Assembly (NCBI GenBank): GCA_002803225.1
Contig: NXFV01002064.1
Span: 1-21,233, forward strand
DNA length: 21,233 nt
Reading direction: 5' to 3'
From: Gamarada debralockiae
Lineage: Eukaryota; Ascomycota; Leotiomycetes; Helotiales; Hyphodiscaceae
The position numbers and the translations under genes were made by a program. The notes beneath the pieces are model-generated. The model ran no database searches and was not told where the DNA came from. It saw only the letters and a program-made list of their open reading frames with translations. This document shows positions 9,853-18,229 of the stretch, piece by piece. How positions within the stretch are numbered: the first letter of the stretch is position 1; every line of letters starts with the position of its first letter.

Positions 9853-11226
9853 ATGGAGCTAGAGGTGCTTTCACCAGAGATTCTCCTTGATATCATCACC
9901 CGCCTGCCCGACCTCGGCTCTCTCTATAACCTCCTCAGAGCATCACCTCGCTCACGGCGCCTGTTTAACCACGAGGCCCTCACTATCACAGAGGCCGCCC
10001 TTTCTAACGCCGACTCCCTCCTGCCGTCACAAATCCAAGAACTCATCCGTGCCGTGATACTCGCGCGCTCATCCGCCCTCCCCTTTCACACTCTTGACGA
10101 TTTCATCCTAAAGTTCCTGCGCTGCAACCTGCCTCATGTCAAGCATAGAAACCTGCCAACATTCACGACCCTCGGCGCCAACAGCCTGGCTCTCGCTGCT
10201 CCATCACCGGCCATCCTTCGATCTGTCGTCGCGACCGCACAGCACATCTCAGTCCTAACACACGCGTGCCTGAACTCATACCTCTCGCGCGTACGCGACC
10301 CGGCCTTTGCCATACAGCATTGCTACGAAGAAGGTTTTCGTTACACACACGGGTACGGTCCAAATAGGAAATGGATACCGCCTTGGGATCGCGAATTCGT
10401 CGGCACGGCGGTGGAAGTACGCGATACGGGACCGCCTAGTTGGATCGAGGAGATGCGCGTTATGCGCGCTCTGTGGCTGATAGAGCTCGTAGGAGATGTC
10501 CGGCGTCTAGCGACAAAAGATCACAACGTGTTAGGCTGGCCGCGCGAGGACGTCGAGAGGATGAGCCGCATAGAACGGGAGGACTTGACGGAGATCACGG
10601 GATTGCCGCCGTACTACACTGGGGCCGAGGAGGTGAGAACTGTCACGAACTATTTAGGAGAGCTTGAGGAACAAAGGACGGGGCGTGCAAGTGCAAGTGC
10701 TGAAGAAGGCCCGTACTATAGACTGCCTCAGCCACCAAGAGAAGCCGCAGATGCGGCTTGGACGACACAGGAGCCAGAAGCGTGCATTATGACATGGGGC
10801 GACGTTGGGTTTATGTACGACTACGGCAATAAAGTGATACAGATCGAGCCTGTACCCGAGATACGAGAGCGTCATCCATTTCCACAGGCTTCTGAAGGCC
10901 AAGATTTGGGACAGACAAGGAACGCATTACAGACAGAGTCACCAGGGCCGTCTTTCTTTAAGTTTCTCACATCAAGTGCCTACAATTCGCCGCTCTTTGG
11001 TATCAAGTTCGACTCGTTTCGCCGACTAGGATTTGGTATCTGGGATCAGAAAAGGATGCACTACTTAGGCCTTCTAAACGGGGCCCATCCGCCGTATCAA
11101 AAAAGCGAATTTTATTTCTTCGCATGGGAGAGTCTGCTCTCTGCTGAGGAGATTGCCAGCGTGAAGGCTGCCGCTCGTGAGCGGCATGGAGAATGGCGTA
11201 GAGCAAGGAATGAAGCAGACGGATGA
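9853..11226 (+). CDS. F-box-like domain protein, 457 residues
   Basis: A single uninterrupted frame from ATG at 9853 to TGA at 11224-11226. The N-terminus reads LSPEILLDIITRLPDLGSLY followed by LLRASPRSRRLF at residues 6-38. This matches the fungal F-box pattern (L-P-E-I-L-x-x-I, then a leucine-rich helix and a hydrophobic-basic helix), the part that in this family binds Skp1 in SCF ubiquitin ligases. The remaining 400 residues show no WD, LRR or Kelch repeat that I can see; such proteins are common in ascomycetes and mostly uncharacterised. It contains a Glu/Arg-rich middle around residues 210-290. The gene is GC-rich, has no RIP-like stops, and lies 627 bp downstream of the SGNH gene on the same strand. 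The substrate is unknown. The F-box call is by motif only. Confidence 0.8.
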   Translation: MELEVLSPEILLDIITRLPDLGSLYNLLRASPRSRRLFNHEALTITEAALSNADSLLPSQIQELIRAVILARSSALPFHTLDDFILKFLRCNLPHVKHRNLPTFTTLGANSLALAAPSPAILRSVVATAQHISVLTHACLNSYLSRVRDPAFAIQHCYEEGFRYTHGYGPNRKWIPPWDREFVGTAVEVRDTGPPSWIEEMRVMRALWLIELVGDVRRLATKDHNVLGWPREDVERMSRIEREDLTEITGLPPYYTGAEEVRTVTNYLGELEEQRTGRASASAEEGPYYRLPQPPREAADAAWTTQEPEACIMTWGDVGFMYDYGNKVIQIEPVPEIRERHPFPQASEGQDLGQTRNALQTESPGPSFFKFLTSSAYNSPLFGIKFDSFRRLGFGIWDQKRMHYLGLLNGAHPPYQKSEFYFFAWESLLSAEEIASVKAAARERHGEWRRARNEADG

Positions 11227-13284
11227 GACAGTTGCGGGATATAAGCTCCATATTCTCTCGATACGCATCATCGTTAGGCCTATAGTTTAACTTGTAGGTA
11301 TCGATCTGTTATGATCATATGCTCCGTTCTCTTGACGTTGTCCTGGCCAGGACCTCATGAAGGTGGGGACTCTCAGCATGCTCACCCACGCTTTGTCTAA
11401 ACTAAGCCCGCAAATTGGAGTACTTCCGGAATCTTGGGAAGATTGGAAATAATTGGGACAACATGGAAATAAAAATGGCGTTCCTTTCTGACACTTCATC
11501 AAGGCTACAAGCTATGAGGCTAGCCCTTCTCCCAGAGGATGGCAGCGCTTGGCTTGTTCCTTTTGCATAATGTGAATCTGGATGCAGGGGAAAGATAAGA
11601 AGCTTGCAGCTTGATCCGTGAGTAGGTGGCTCAGAAAGGTGAGTCGACGGGTCAGGGCTTAACTTAGTGCCTCTTAGAGCATTGCGTCAGCCAGGAAGTG
11701 CATGACAGTGTAAGGGGTTGGCATGGAAGGAAGATAGACGTATTGGTGCCTACTGCAACTCTCCTTTAGCTCACTTTACGCTGTTGGGATTCTTGACGAT
11801 GCATGTCCCCGCCTTTCATGCCTGCTGGCTGAGCGAAGCAGTTCTTGGCACAACTTCAACACTTAACGCAGATAGAGACGGGCGAAGGAAGCGGGCCTTC
11901 AAAGTAAGAGCAGCAGGAGATGAGGGACAAGATGCATACAGACCCATCTTCTTGATCGGAAGATTGATTGGTGGCCAACGGGTATCAATCCATCACGGTG
12001 GGAGTCTCGCGACAGACCACCTGCTTCACCAAAACCTCTATCACCAACAAAACAAGACTCTTTTGCGTCTCATAAAGGATTAAGCTCTGAAATTTACTTT
12101 CAGGCGCATTGGGTAGAGGCAGACTCTTCTCCCACGATCCAAAGAGACTCGAATCACACAGAGCAACCCCGTCCATCCTGGTCTGAAATTATTCTCAACC
12201 TTATTGATAACACCGAGAAATAAAACAAAGTTGATATAACGTCCCTGCTCAGCCTGAAAACCTTTCCGCCAACACTTCTTAAAGAAACGCCTACCGACAT
12301 TGATACGAATGCGTAGCGGGCTAATTCATCTGCTGTAGGACTACTCTCCAAAGACAAAGATTCCATGACGGTTTCCCAAATCCTTGTGCCCCTTCCGTGT
12401 CAAATTCATGTCTTGGTTTTGCTCATGCCAGAGGAAGGACAAACTCTCCAGAAATCCAAAGAGATTCGACCAGGCGAACCGAGAGCTCTAAGAAAGATTA
12501 ACCCGGACCCCATCCAACTCACGACAGCGCCTCCCTCTGTTCCCTCCAAGCACACCAAATGTTGGCTAACCCAGACGCCAGGCGGTGAAGAAATCCAGCT
12601 GAACTCAACCACGAACTTATTCCACATGTCCTCTCTGCGACACCCCTATCTAGTCCTGAGAAGAAAATAGTTGAACAAATGATTGGAAAGCATACTAGCA
12701 AGTGCGATATCGACGAAGATCCCCTTTGTCTGCGCCCGGATACAATTCCTCGCACGAGGGAAGAGATGTTCGAAGAGATAGACTAGAAGGGTATTGTCAT
12801 CCCTACTTATGTTAGTTATGTCTCTCCCAGGAAAAGAAGCTTACCTTTTGAAGCAATGACCAGTTAACCGTTGTACGGTGCTTCGAACGTATCCTGCAAG
12901 GTTATCGTGGAAGTTATCTTGTTAAGGAAGTTTGAAAAGAAGCCATCTGGACGTACATTCTATAATGCCACTCAGTTTAGGAATGTGAACATGGAGAACG
13001 TTGAGTGAATCTGACGATCGAATTTCTTGGCGATTATGGGAATATCCGAAACAACCAAAGAAATTAGAGCTCAAACCGTGTATCTCAGGCCCTGTTTGCG
13101 ACCTTACCGAGCTATCCCTATTGGTTGCAGAAGAAGAAACCCTGCCCGCTCGCTTGACTCTTATTGTCGCTTCGGCTATCAAGGCCACAAACCAAAAAAG
13201 GTGTAAAAAAAAGTTTCTGATGAGAGGAAGGGGCTGTTTAATTGTTAGAGAATCAATTCCTTTTATTTGAAATACGCAGAACGT
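11227..13284. other. Gene-poor region, possibly with decayed coding sequence
   Basis: Frames of 60-121 codons occur on both strands without family signals. On the plus strand between about 12683 and 13250 there are protein-like pieces: RPDTIPRTREEMFEEID, then KGIVIPTYVSYVSPRKR, then SDDRISWRLWEYPKQPKK in another phase. They are broken by TAG, TAA and TGA stops and at least one frameshift. This may be a dead gene or transposon fragment; I could not name it. Confidence 0.3.
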
Positions 13285-13499
13285 ACATTCGAACCCCTAA
13301 AGTATTATTAAGTAAAGTGTTTTCTCTCAAGGGACATCGTATTTACCTGCAGGTTTCCCTATGAGAAGTCTCACTGATTTTTGAATCAGAAAGATGCGAA
13401 ATCGCATCTTGAGCCTGAGAATGACGTTAGTATAGGATATTGCTGTAATTAGGTGAAGGTAAGCAACGGACCACACGCCATAACCACTCGGCCATCCTC
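13285..13499 (-). other. Structured segment with Pol III A/B-box-like motifs (possible ncRNA)
   Basis: On the minus strand, TGGCCGAGTGGTTA (13481-13494) matches the A-box of class II tRNAs, and GGTTCGAATGT (13285-13295) matches 9 of 11 B-box positions. Between them is a compact folding block: a 5-bp closing stem (13369-13373 with 13416-13420) around two perfect hairpins, 13374-13389 (6-bp stem) and 13391-13410 (8-9-bp stem). No acceptor stem or T-stem pairing can be made, so it is not an intact tRNA. It could be a Pol III-type noncoding RNA, a decayed tRNA-derived element, or coincidence. Confidence 0.25.
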
Positions 13500-13561
13500 C
13501 CGTCTACCCTTTCGTACAGAGTTCAACCCTTCACATATATCTACAGCTTGACATCGGGTCC

Positions 13562-13615
13562 TCGGCCTTCCCCAGCTCTTCGGCCTTCTCCAGCTATTCG
13601 GTCTTCCCCAGATAT
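13562..13615. repeat. Three imperfect 18-bp tandem repeats
   Basis: Units start at 13562, 13580 and 13598. The consensus is TCGGCCTTCCCCAGCTAT, with one to a few changes per unit. Read on the minus strand in an open stretch they give a W-x-R-P pattern (IWGRP, SWRRP, SWGRP). No gene is otherwise supported here. Confidence 0.85.
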
Positions 13616-13974
13616 CACCGTACTGTCTAGACCTTCTGGACCTATCAACAATCAGCACCTCACACAGACGAAGAATAGGACTCTCTGCATGCGAACGCCT
13701 TCAGCAACAATTATTAATTAATACTGTTAATATGTCCACTTCGTCTCGACTCTCTAGCCCAGCAGCTGTGTGGACACATGCACATGACGCAAGTCACCTA
13801 AACCGACTCAACCTCTCCCTCGAAGCAAACTCTCAGAAAGCTGTATAAGCCTACGGGTACGAATCAAGATGGCCTCGATGCAAGAGACACACCAAGTCAA
13901 TTTTAAGATTCCCACAGGATACGAGGTATATAGTAACCAGCTTAAGAGGAGCCTGTCCTGGACTGGTGGACTTA

Positions 13975-14000
13975 AGAGCATGCGGCGTTTCTTACCGTAC
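13975..14000 (+). repeat. Left arm of a 26-bp perfect inverted repeat
   Basis: This 26-bp segment (starting AGAGCATGCGGCG, ending CTTACCGTAC) is the exact reverse complement of 17847-17872. The arms bracket the nested transposon at 14105-17409. Inside and outside the arms the match drops off at once. The left arm lies in a 52-codon plus-strand frame (13869-14027), where it reads KSMRRFLPY. It may be terminal repeats of an outer element, or two inverted copies of a gene fragment. Confidence 0.85.
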
Positions 14001-14508
14001 ACCGCCATCTTAGCAAACCCTTATTAATTTAACCCATAACCCACACACTTCTAAACCTTTACAATAGTCTATTTTAAAATAGAGGATTCTATTCTCTCCT
14101 CTCCTTACAAAATCACAAGCCCAAAGAGAATTTGTCTACCCCTGTACGTGCAAATGCCCGCGCATTAAAAGCAGCTGGCAATTCTTACAACACGATCGTG
14201 CGCTTAACTGGTCTCAAACGCTCTGCTATAGTCAAACCTGGTCATTACGGAATGAAAATCAGAGGGTTTCATTCCGATATAATAAGGATTCCGATATGAC
14301 CAGATATTACTAAGCAGACCGGGGGGGTCTTGGCATTTGTTTGCTATAGGCCAGCCATATAAAAATAATGAATTCTACCCCAATTAAGAGCTATTCTGTC
14401 TGTTACATAACCTATCCAAAGTAGCTTGCTGTAAAGAATTGTAATATCTCTTAGCTAGTCTCTCTCAAAACTCTGTAGCTGTAACAAGAGCCTAGCTCCT
14501 GACGGTAT

Positions 14509-14640
14509 ATGGGCGATCTCACATTGGCGCAATTACTTGAGCCAGGCTCAACATTCAGTCAGGGACAGTCAGCGATTAGTCAGCAGTTAGTCAGTGTACA
14601 ATCAGTTGCAGAGTCAGCAGCTAGTATAGCTGGCATGTGA
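14509..14640 (+). other. TCAG-rich low-complexity stretch with a 43-codon open frame
   Basis: Within the pogo element, on the strand opposite the transposase, ATG at 14509 opens 43 codons ending in TGA at 14638. The residues are Ser/Gln-rich (SAISQQLVSVQSVAESAAS). The DNA consists of scattered AGTCAGC-like units, so the openness may only reflect repeat composition. No function is claimed. Confidence 0.2.
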
Positions 14641-14888
14641 AGACAGGAGCCAAGAGTGAAGGATTAGTAAGGCCTATTGACCCTACTTTGGGAAGGCAAG
14701 CTTGAGTTTTTATCACACAAGCGCACTAGTACTACGGAACCTCTTTTCAACCACTACGAATACAATCACTAATGTCTCTCTCCCCTTACTGCTGCTTCTC
14801 TGATATACTGTGATCCCTCCTGCTGCCCTCCAGCTACCTGTAGCTGTTACAGTAACGCCTTCAAATGTACTCGTGCATATTAAGGACT

Positions 14889-16346
14889 AACTAAACAATA
14901 CCACGCTGTCTAATTGTATAAAGAAAGCTTTGTATCGAATTAACTATCTCTTCCGATTCTGTCCAAATATCTGCAGAGGAGGAGGAAAGGCGCCGAAATC
15001 GATACACTAGCTCCGCCGCCAACAAGACTAAATCGTTGCAGGTATAACAACTTATTCCTACACTTGAATTCCCCATTCGACAACTCGTAATACATATATC
15101 TCTTCAGACAAGTTCCAGTCTTCATCAAACGTCTTTGCTATAAACATAACAAATTGTCTCTTGACATGTGTTTTCTAGTTTTGAATGATGCCTTGATCGA
15201 GAGGTTAGTATTCGGAGGTTGCATTTAGAGGGAGCCACATAACCTATTTCATATTAGCTAACGTCTTTAAGCCTCAAAAGCTATGTACCTTCTTGTGTAT
15301 AAGTTCTCCATTCTCTATCATTTGCTCAACACCTAGCTCATGAGCTGAGAAGTTGTCTATTAACAATAAGACCTTCTTATTCGCGTAATACATTCGATTA
15401 TTAAACTAATAAAGCCATTCCTTCATGATATAGTACGCCATCTAAGTTGATTTTGTTGCTCCTCCAAACAGCTCCAAGATAGTCAATCTCCTACAAGCCC
15501 CTAGCTCAAAAGTAATTTAGTCGATTAGCTGTACTAATAAACCATGAGGGCAGCTTGTCAGTTCCTGACGTATTAGTACAAAAGTTAGCTGTGATTCGAG
15601 CCTTTGCCTTTTTTGTTCCTTTAGCTTCGAATGTTGATAGAGACTAGTCTGGTTTCATCTTCTAATAGTAGCCTGATTCGTCCATGTTATAAGTAAGATC
15701 CGGTCTATATTCTCTTACTGCCTCTCGTATCTCCAACCATCATCTTCTTGCTCTCATTATCTATCTGTGCTATTGCGCCTTCCCCATGACGTCGTCTTTC
15801 CTTGATTCTGTACCTATTTTTAAACCAATCTAACCAGCCATTTGAGAACTTGAGAGCCTCCTTCCCAGCGTAGCACGGGAGCTTGTTCCAGAACTCCTTT
15901 GCCTTCAAGATCAGCAGTTCACTAGTAGTTGAACCTGAATCAAGGTGACGGTCATATCGAAGCCGCCACTTAGCTAATGCATCCTCTAACTCCTTATATT
16001 TGGCTGTGCTGATTCTTTGTAAAGACAGCTCATGATTCGATAACTCCTGGACATCCAAATACGCGAATTTCGGACCAAGATAATCAGACATTATAGAGGT
16101 AAAAAGGACCTAGTTGAACTTCACCTCAAACTATCGAATTTCATCCTTATGCTCTCGTTTATCAGCCCACCATCTGCGGAGCTCAATACACTGTCCATTT
16201 GTCGCTGTAGAGTGGTTTTTCTTAACACTAGTGAGAGTACTCGATCTGTTAGAACTAGTACTCAAGCGTCGAAGAGGAGGAGATATTGATCGATTCGCGG
16301 CACTTAATCTCGCGGCGGTGCGCTGTTCTGGCGTAGGGAGGGGCAT
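14889..16346 (-). pseudogene. Fot1/pogo-type DDE transposase, inactivated
   Basis: Read on the minus strand from ATG near 16346. An N-terminal helix-turn-helix part (LRRWWADKREHKDEIR) continues in the same phase after TAG stops into the open stretch 16091-15705 (SDYLGPKFAYLD, then the CENP-B-like piece FSNGWLDWFKNRYRIKERRR). After a frameshift near 15735 come the catalytic landmarks: LTYNMDESGYY (Asp at 15680-15682), LLLIDNFSAHE (Asp at 15355-15357) and PLDQGII (Asp at 15196-15198). All three carboxylates of the DDD triad are preserved, but the gene is dead. TAG replaces Trp in GYYW and KPDW and near KEWLYW, a RIP-like pattern. The C-terminal part down to about 14889 is heavily decayed. Confidence 0.85.
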
Positions 16347-17409
16347 AATAGGGCCCTTAGAATTGGTCGAATCTGCAGCTTTTACGGCCTAACACAATGA
16401 CGTTATATCGGAATACACTTAAAAAAATCAAGATATCATTCCGTAAAGGTTTATAGCAAGGTTTTCCGATATAGCCTGTAAAATTCTGCGGGGTTTGGCG
16501 ACGCTATTCCGAAAAGGTAAGGATTCCGATATGGCCTAGTCCGTAATGACCAGGTTTGACTGTATTTCAAGGCATGTCAAAGCTCCTACCTCACGTCGAA
16601 CTCGGAAGGGAAAGTAGTACAAGAAGAAGCTTCTCGAGGAGTCGGAAATGGACCGAGCAATCGCATAGATTACTGCGTCATGGGAGAACCGACGTGTCCC
16701 CTTACTCTCGTGTCAAGGCTGCCCTTCGTCTCGAAGCTTTAACAACTACTATTCGCAAGACACTTAAAGTATTTGGATTTAGGGGATGTGTAGCTTGCCG
16801 ACGGCCTTCTATCTTAAAGAAGCAAGCTCGAAAGCGCTTGGATTCGCTAATAAGTATCGACAGTGGGGAACGAAGGAATGGAAGAGAGCCTTGTGGAGTG
16901 ATGAAGCGACGTTTGAGGTTGGAACGAGAGGTAGAATCTGGTCACACAACAGCTAGAGGAGAAGAACTGTTAGACCTGTATTCAATCTGTTTATAGGAGT
17001 GGGACAGTGAGAATTATGGTGTGAGGAGCTCTTGGCTGGGATTGGAAGTCTCCCTTAGTTTTTTTGATAAAAGAAGAAGAGAAGCGAGGGATCTGTAGTA
17101 CTGCTTACTTGAAGCAGGTACTCGAAGGAGTAGTGTTCTGTACTATGATTCGTTGAAAGGGGCTTAGAAGAGGGACTTTATCTTCATAGAAGACGGGGCA
17201 AAGGTGTACAAGGGGAAGGCTAGATTACCGAAGCTTGAGAAGGGAGTTAAGTGCTTTGACTAGCCCCCCTCTTCTCCTGACCTGAATCTAATCGAGAAGG
17301 TGTGGCAATAGATGAAACATAAGATCACGAAAATGGAGAAGCTCCCTTCAACTATCGAAGAGATGAAGCAGGTGTTACAAGAGTTGTGGGACCAAGTAAA
17401 GCCAGTGTG

Positions 17410-17846
17410 ACCGCTCTACCAAAGGGGGTCTCACAGGGAAACACTTGGCAGAAGCTGCTGCATTTGCAAGAATACTAAGCTAAGGGGAGAAGGAGAAGAG
17501 GCTCTAAATTACAGGGACAGTAAATATACTGCCAGTGTGCGCTACACTAGTGTGTTCTAGCTTGCTCAGGTAAACAACAGTGAATTGTTGGGCCCACCAG
17601 CTGGCATGTGATCAGGGGAAATGCTAGGTTAGGTAGTAAATCAGGTGATATGCGCCAGAACTGTCACAGCCAGAAGAATGGAGATATCTGATAGAGAGGG
17701 TCACGTGCAAAGTTGAGGACGTTATTAAGGCAAAGGGGATGGCTACGGTTCATTAAAATAATATAGAAATACAAACCTATAAGGAATAAAAGACAGTTTA
17801 TCAAAAGCTTTAATAATTGTCGAGATATTCGTGGTTGTAGTGGGGC
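17410..17846. other. Transposon-flanking noncoding DNA
   Basis: It lies between the end of the Tc1-like pseudogene and the right arm of the 26-bp inverted repeat. It should contain the 3' end of the Tc1-like element, but I could not identify a terminal repeat. An 84-codon minus-strand frame (17664-17918) runs through it and reads KSMRRFLPY where it crosses the inverted-repeat arm; no family was recognised. Confidence 0.4.
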
Positions 17847-17872
17847 GTACGGTAAGAAACGCCGCATGCTCT
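17847..17872 (-). repeat. Right arm of a 26-bp perfect inverted repeat
   Basis: Exact reverse complement of 13975-14000. On the minus strand it lies within an 84-codon open frame (17664-17918). The bases just outside resemble the left arm only loosely (TGCAAGAGC against CTTAAGAGC). No matching TA or other target duplication abuts the two arms. Confidence 0.85.
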
Positions 17873-18229
17873 TGCAAAGGACAGAGACTGATTTTGTATA
17901 AATATCACTGTCATTCACTGATTGATGTTCACGTTGATTATTGCCTATTACATATCTACTACCTCACATTTTCTCCCTTTGCGTCGTCGTTCTAGGGGTT
18001 TCCTGGCCTCGATCCAGTTGTTGTACACAGTTTCCTTGGCGATAGATCGGATGGCAGGGTCAACGGGCTCCGTTGGACAATTTTCCCGTGGTCCATCCCA
18101 TCTCCCATGCTTTCCAGTGAGGGCAGGATACATTCGGCAAGCTAGCCTGCGCCGAACGTAAAATCCAGTTGCTTGGTCATATAGTGGTGCGGGATCGAGT
18201 CGGATTGTACAGATCGAACATTGGAGCAT
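17873..18229. other. 3' flank of the DUF6536 gene, no supported gene
   Basis: A 93-codon minus-strand frame (17948-18229) starts directly after the DUF6536 stop codon. It shows no domain or composition that supports a protein, and more likely represents 3' untranslated sequence. Confidence 0.45.

Larger units (their letters stand above)
14229..16562 (-). mobile_element. Complete Fot1/pogo-family DNA transposon (2334 bp), decayed
   Basis: Inverted termini of 22 bp: GTCAAACCTGGTCATTACGG at 14231-14250 is the exact reverse complement of 16541-16560, and the outer two bases differ by one change. TA duplications flank it at 14227-14228 and 16563-16564. The motif ATTCCGATAT repeats in the subterminal DNA at both ends. 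It carries one transposase relic on the minus strand. The terminal sequence resembles the element end at 1-94. The insertion interrupts a Tc1-like transposase gene, so it is younger than that element. Confidence 0.9.
14105..17409 (+). pseudogene. Decayed Tc1/mariner-like transposase, split by a pogo element
   Basis: Two segments, 14105-14228 and 16565-17409, join across one TA to give a continuous N-terminal helix-turn-helix: TPVRANARALKAAGNSYN, then IVRLTGLKRSAISRHVKAP. Further on are recognisable Tc1 landmarks: FANKYRQWGTKEWKRALWSD (first Asp at 16900), FIEDGAKVYKGKARLP (second Asp at 17192) and SSPDLNLIEKVW (Glu at 17294). The frame changes at least three times and carries many stops. Those in GAQKRD, FDWPP and VWQQM are TAG where family logic expects Gln or Trp, the RIP pattern. 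The start codon is not visible; the conserved part begins near 14123. I could not define the element's terminal repeats. This is a dead DDE transposase of the type common in Eurotiomycetes and other ascomycetes. Confidence 0.85.

Noticed and set aside
11718..12670. Open frames of 121 codons (11718-12083) and 101 codons (12365-12670), plus strand
   Set aside because: No homology signal, no splice partners and low-quality composition; overlapping frames on the other strand are equally long.
13481..13499. tRNA gene (Ser/Leu type) on the minus strand starting near 13499
   Set aside because: The A-box and D-arm look right, but no complementary acceptor 3' strand exists within about 250 nt, no anticodon stem pairs, and the B-box-like sequence at 13285-13295 lacks the T-stem partner.
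13975..17872. 26-bp inverted repeat as the terminal repeats of the Tc1-like element
   Set aside because: No TA flanks both arms symmetrically, and the arms stand well outside the recognisable transposase. The idea remains open only for an outer, unidentified element.
17665..17940. Solo LTR of a retrotransposon (segment starting TGTCACAGCCAG)
   Set aside because: The start is LTR-like, but I found no matching CA end, no target duplication and no second copy in the window.
17948..18229. 93-codon minus-strand frame immediately after the DUF6536 stop
   Set aside because: No domain, biased composition or start context supports it. The DUF6536 C-terminus is complete at 18230, so this is probably 3' untranslated sequence.
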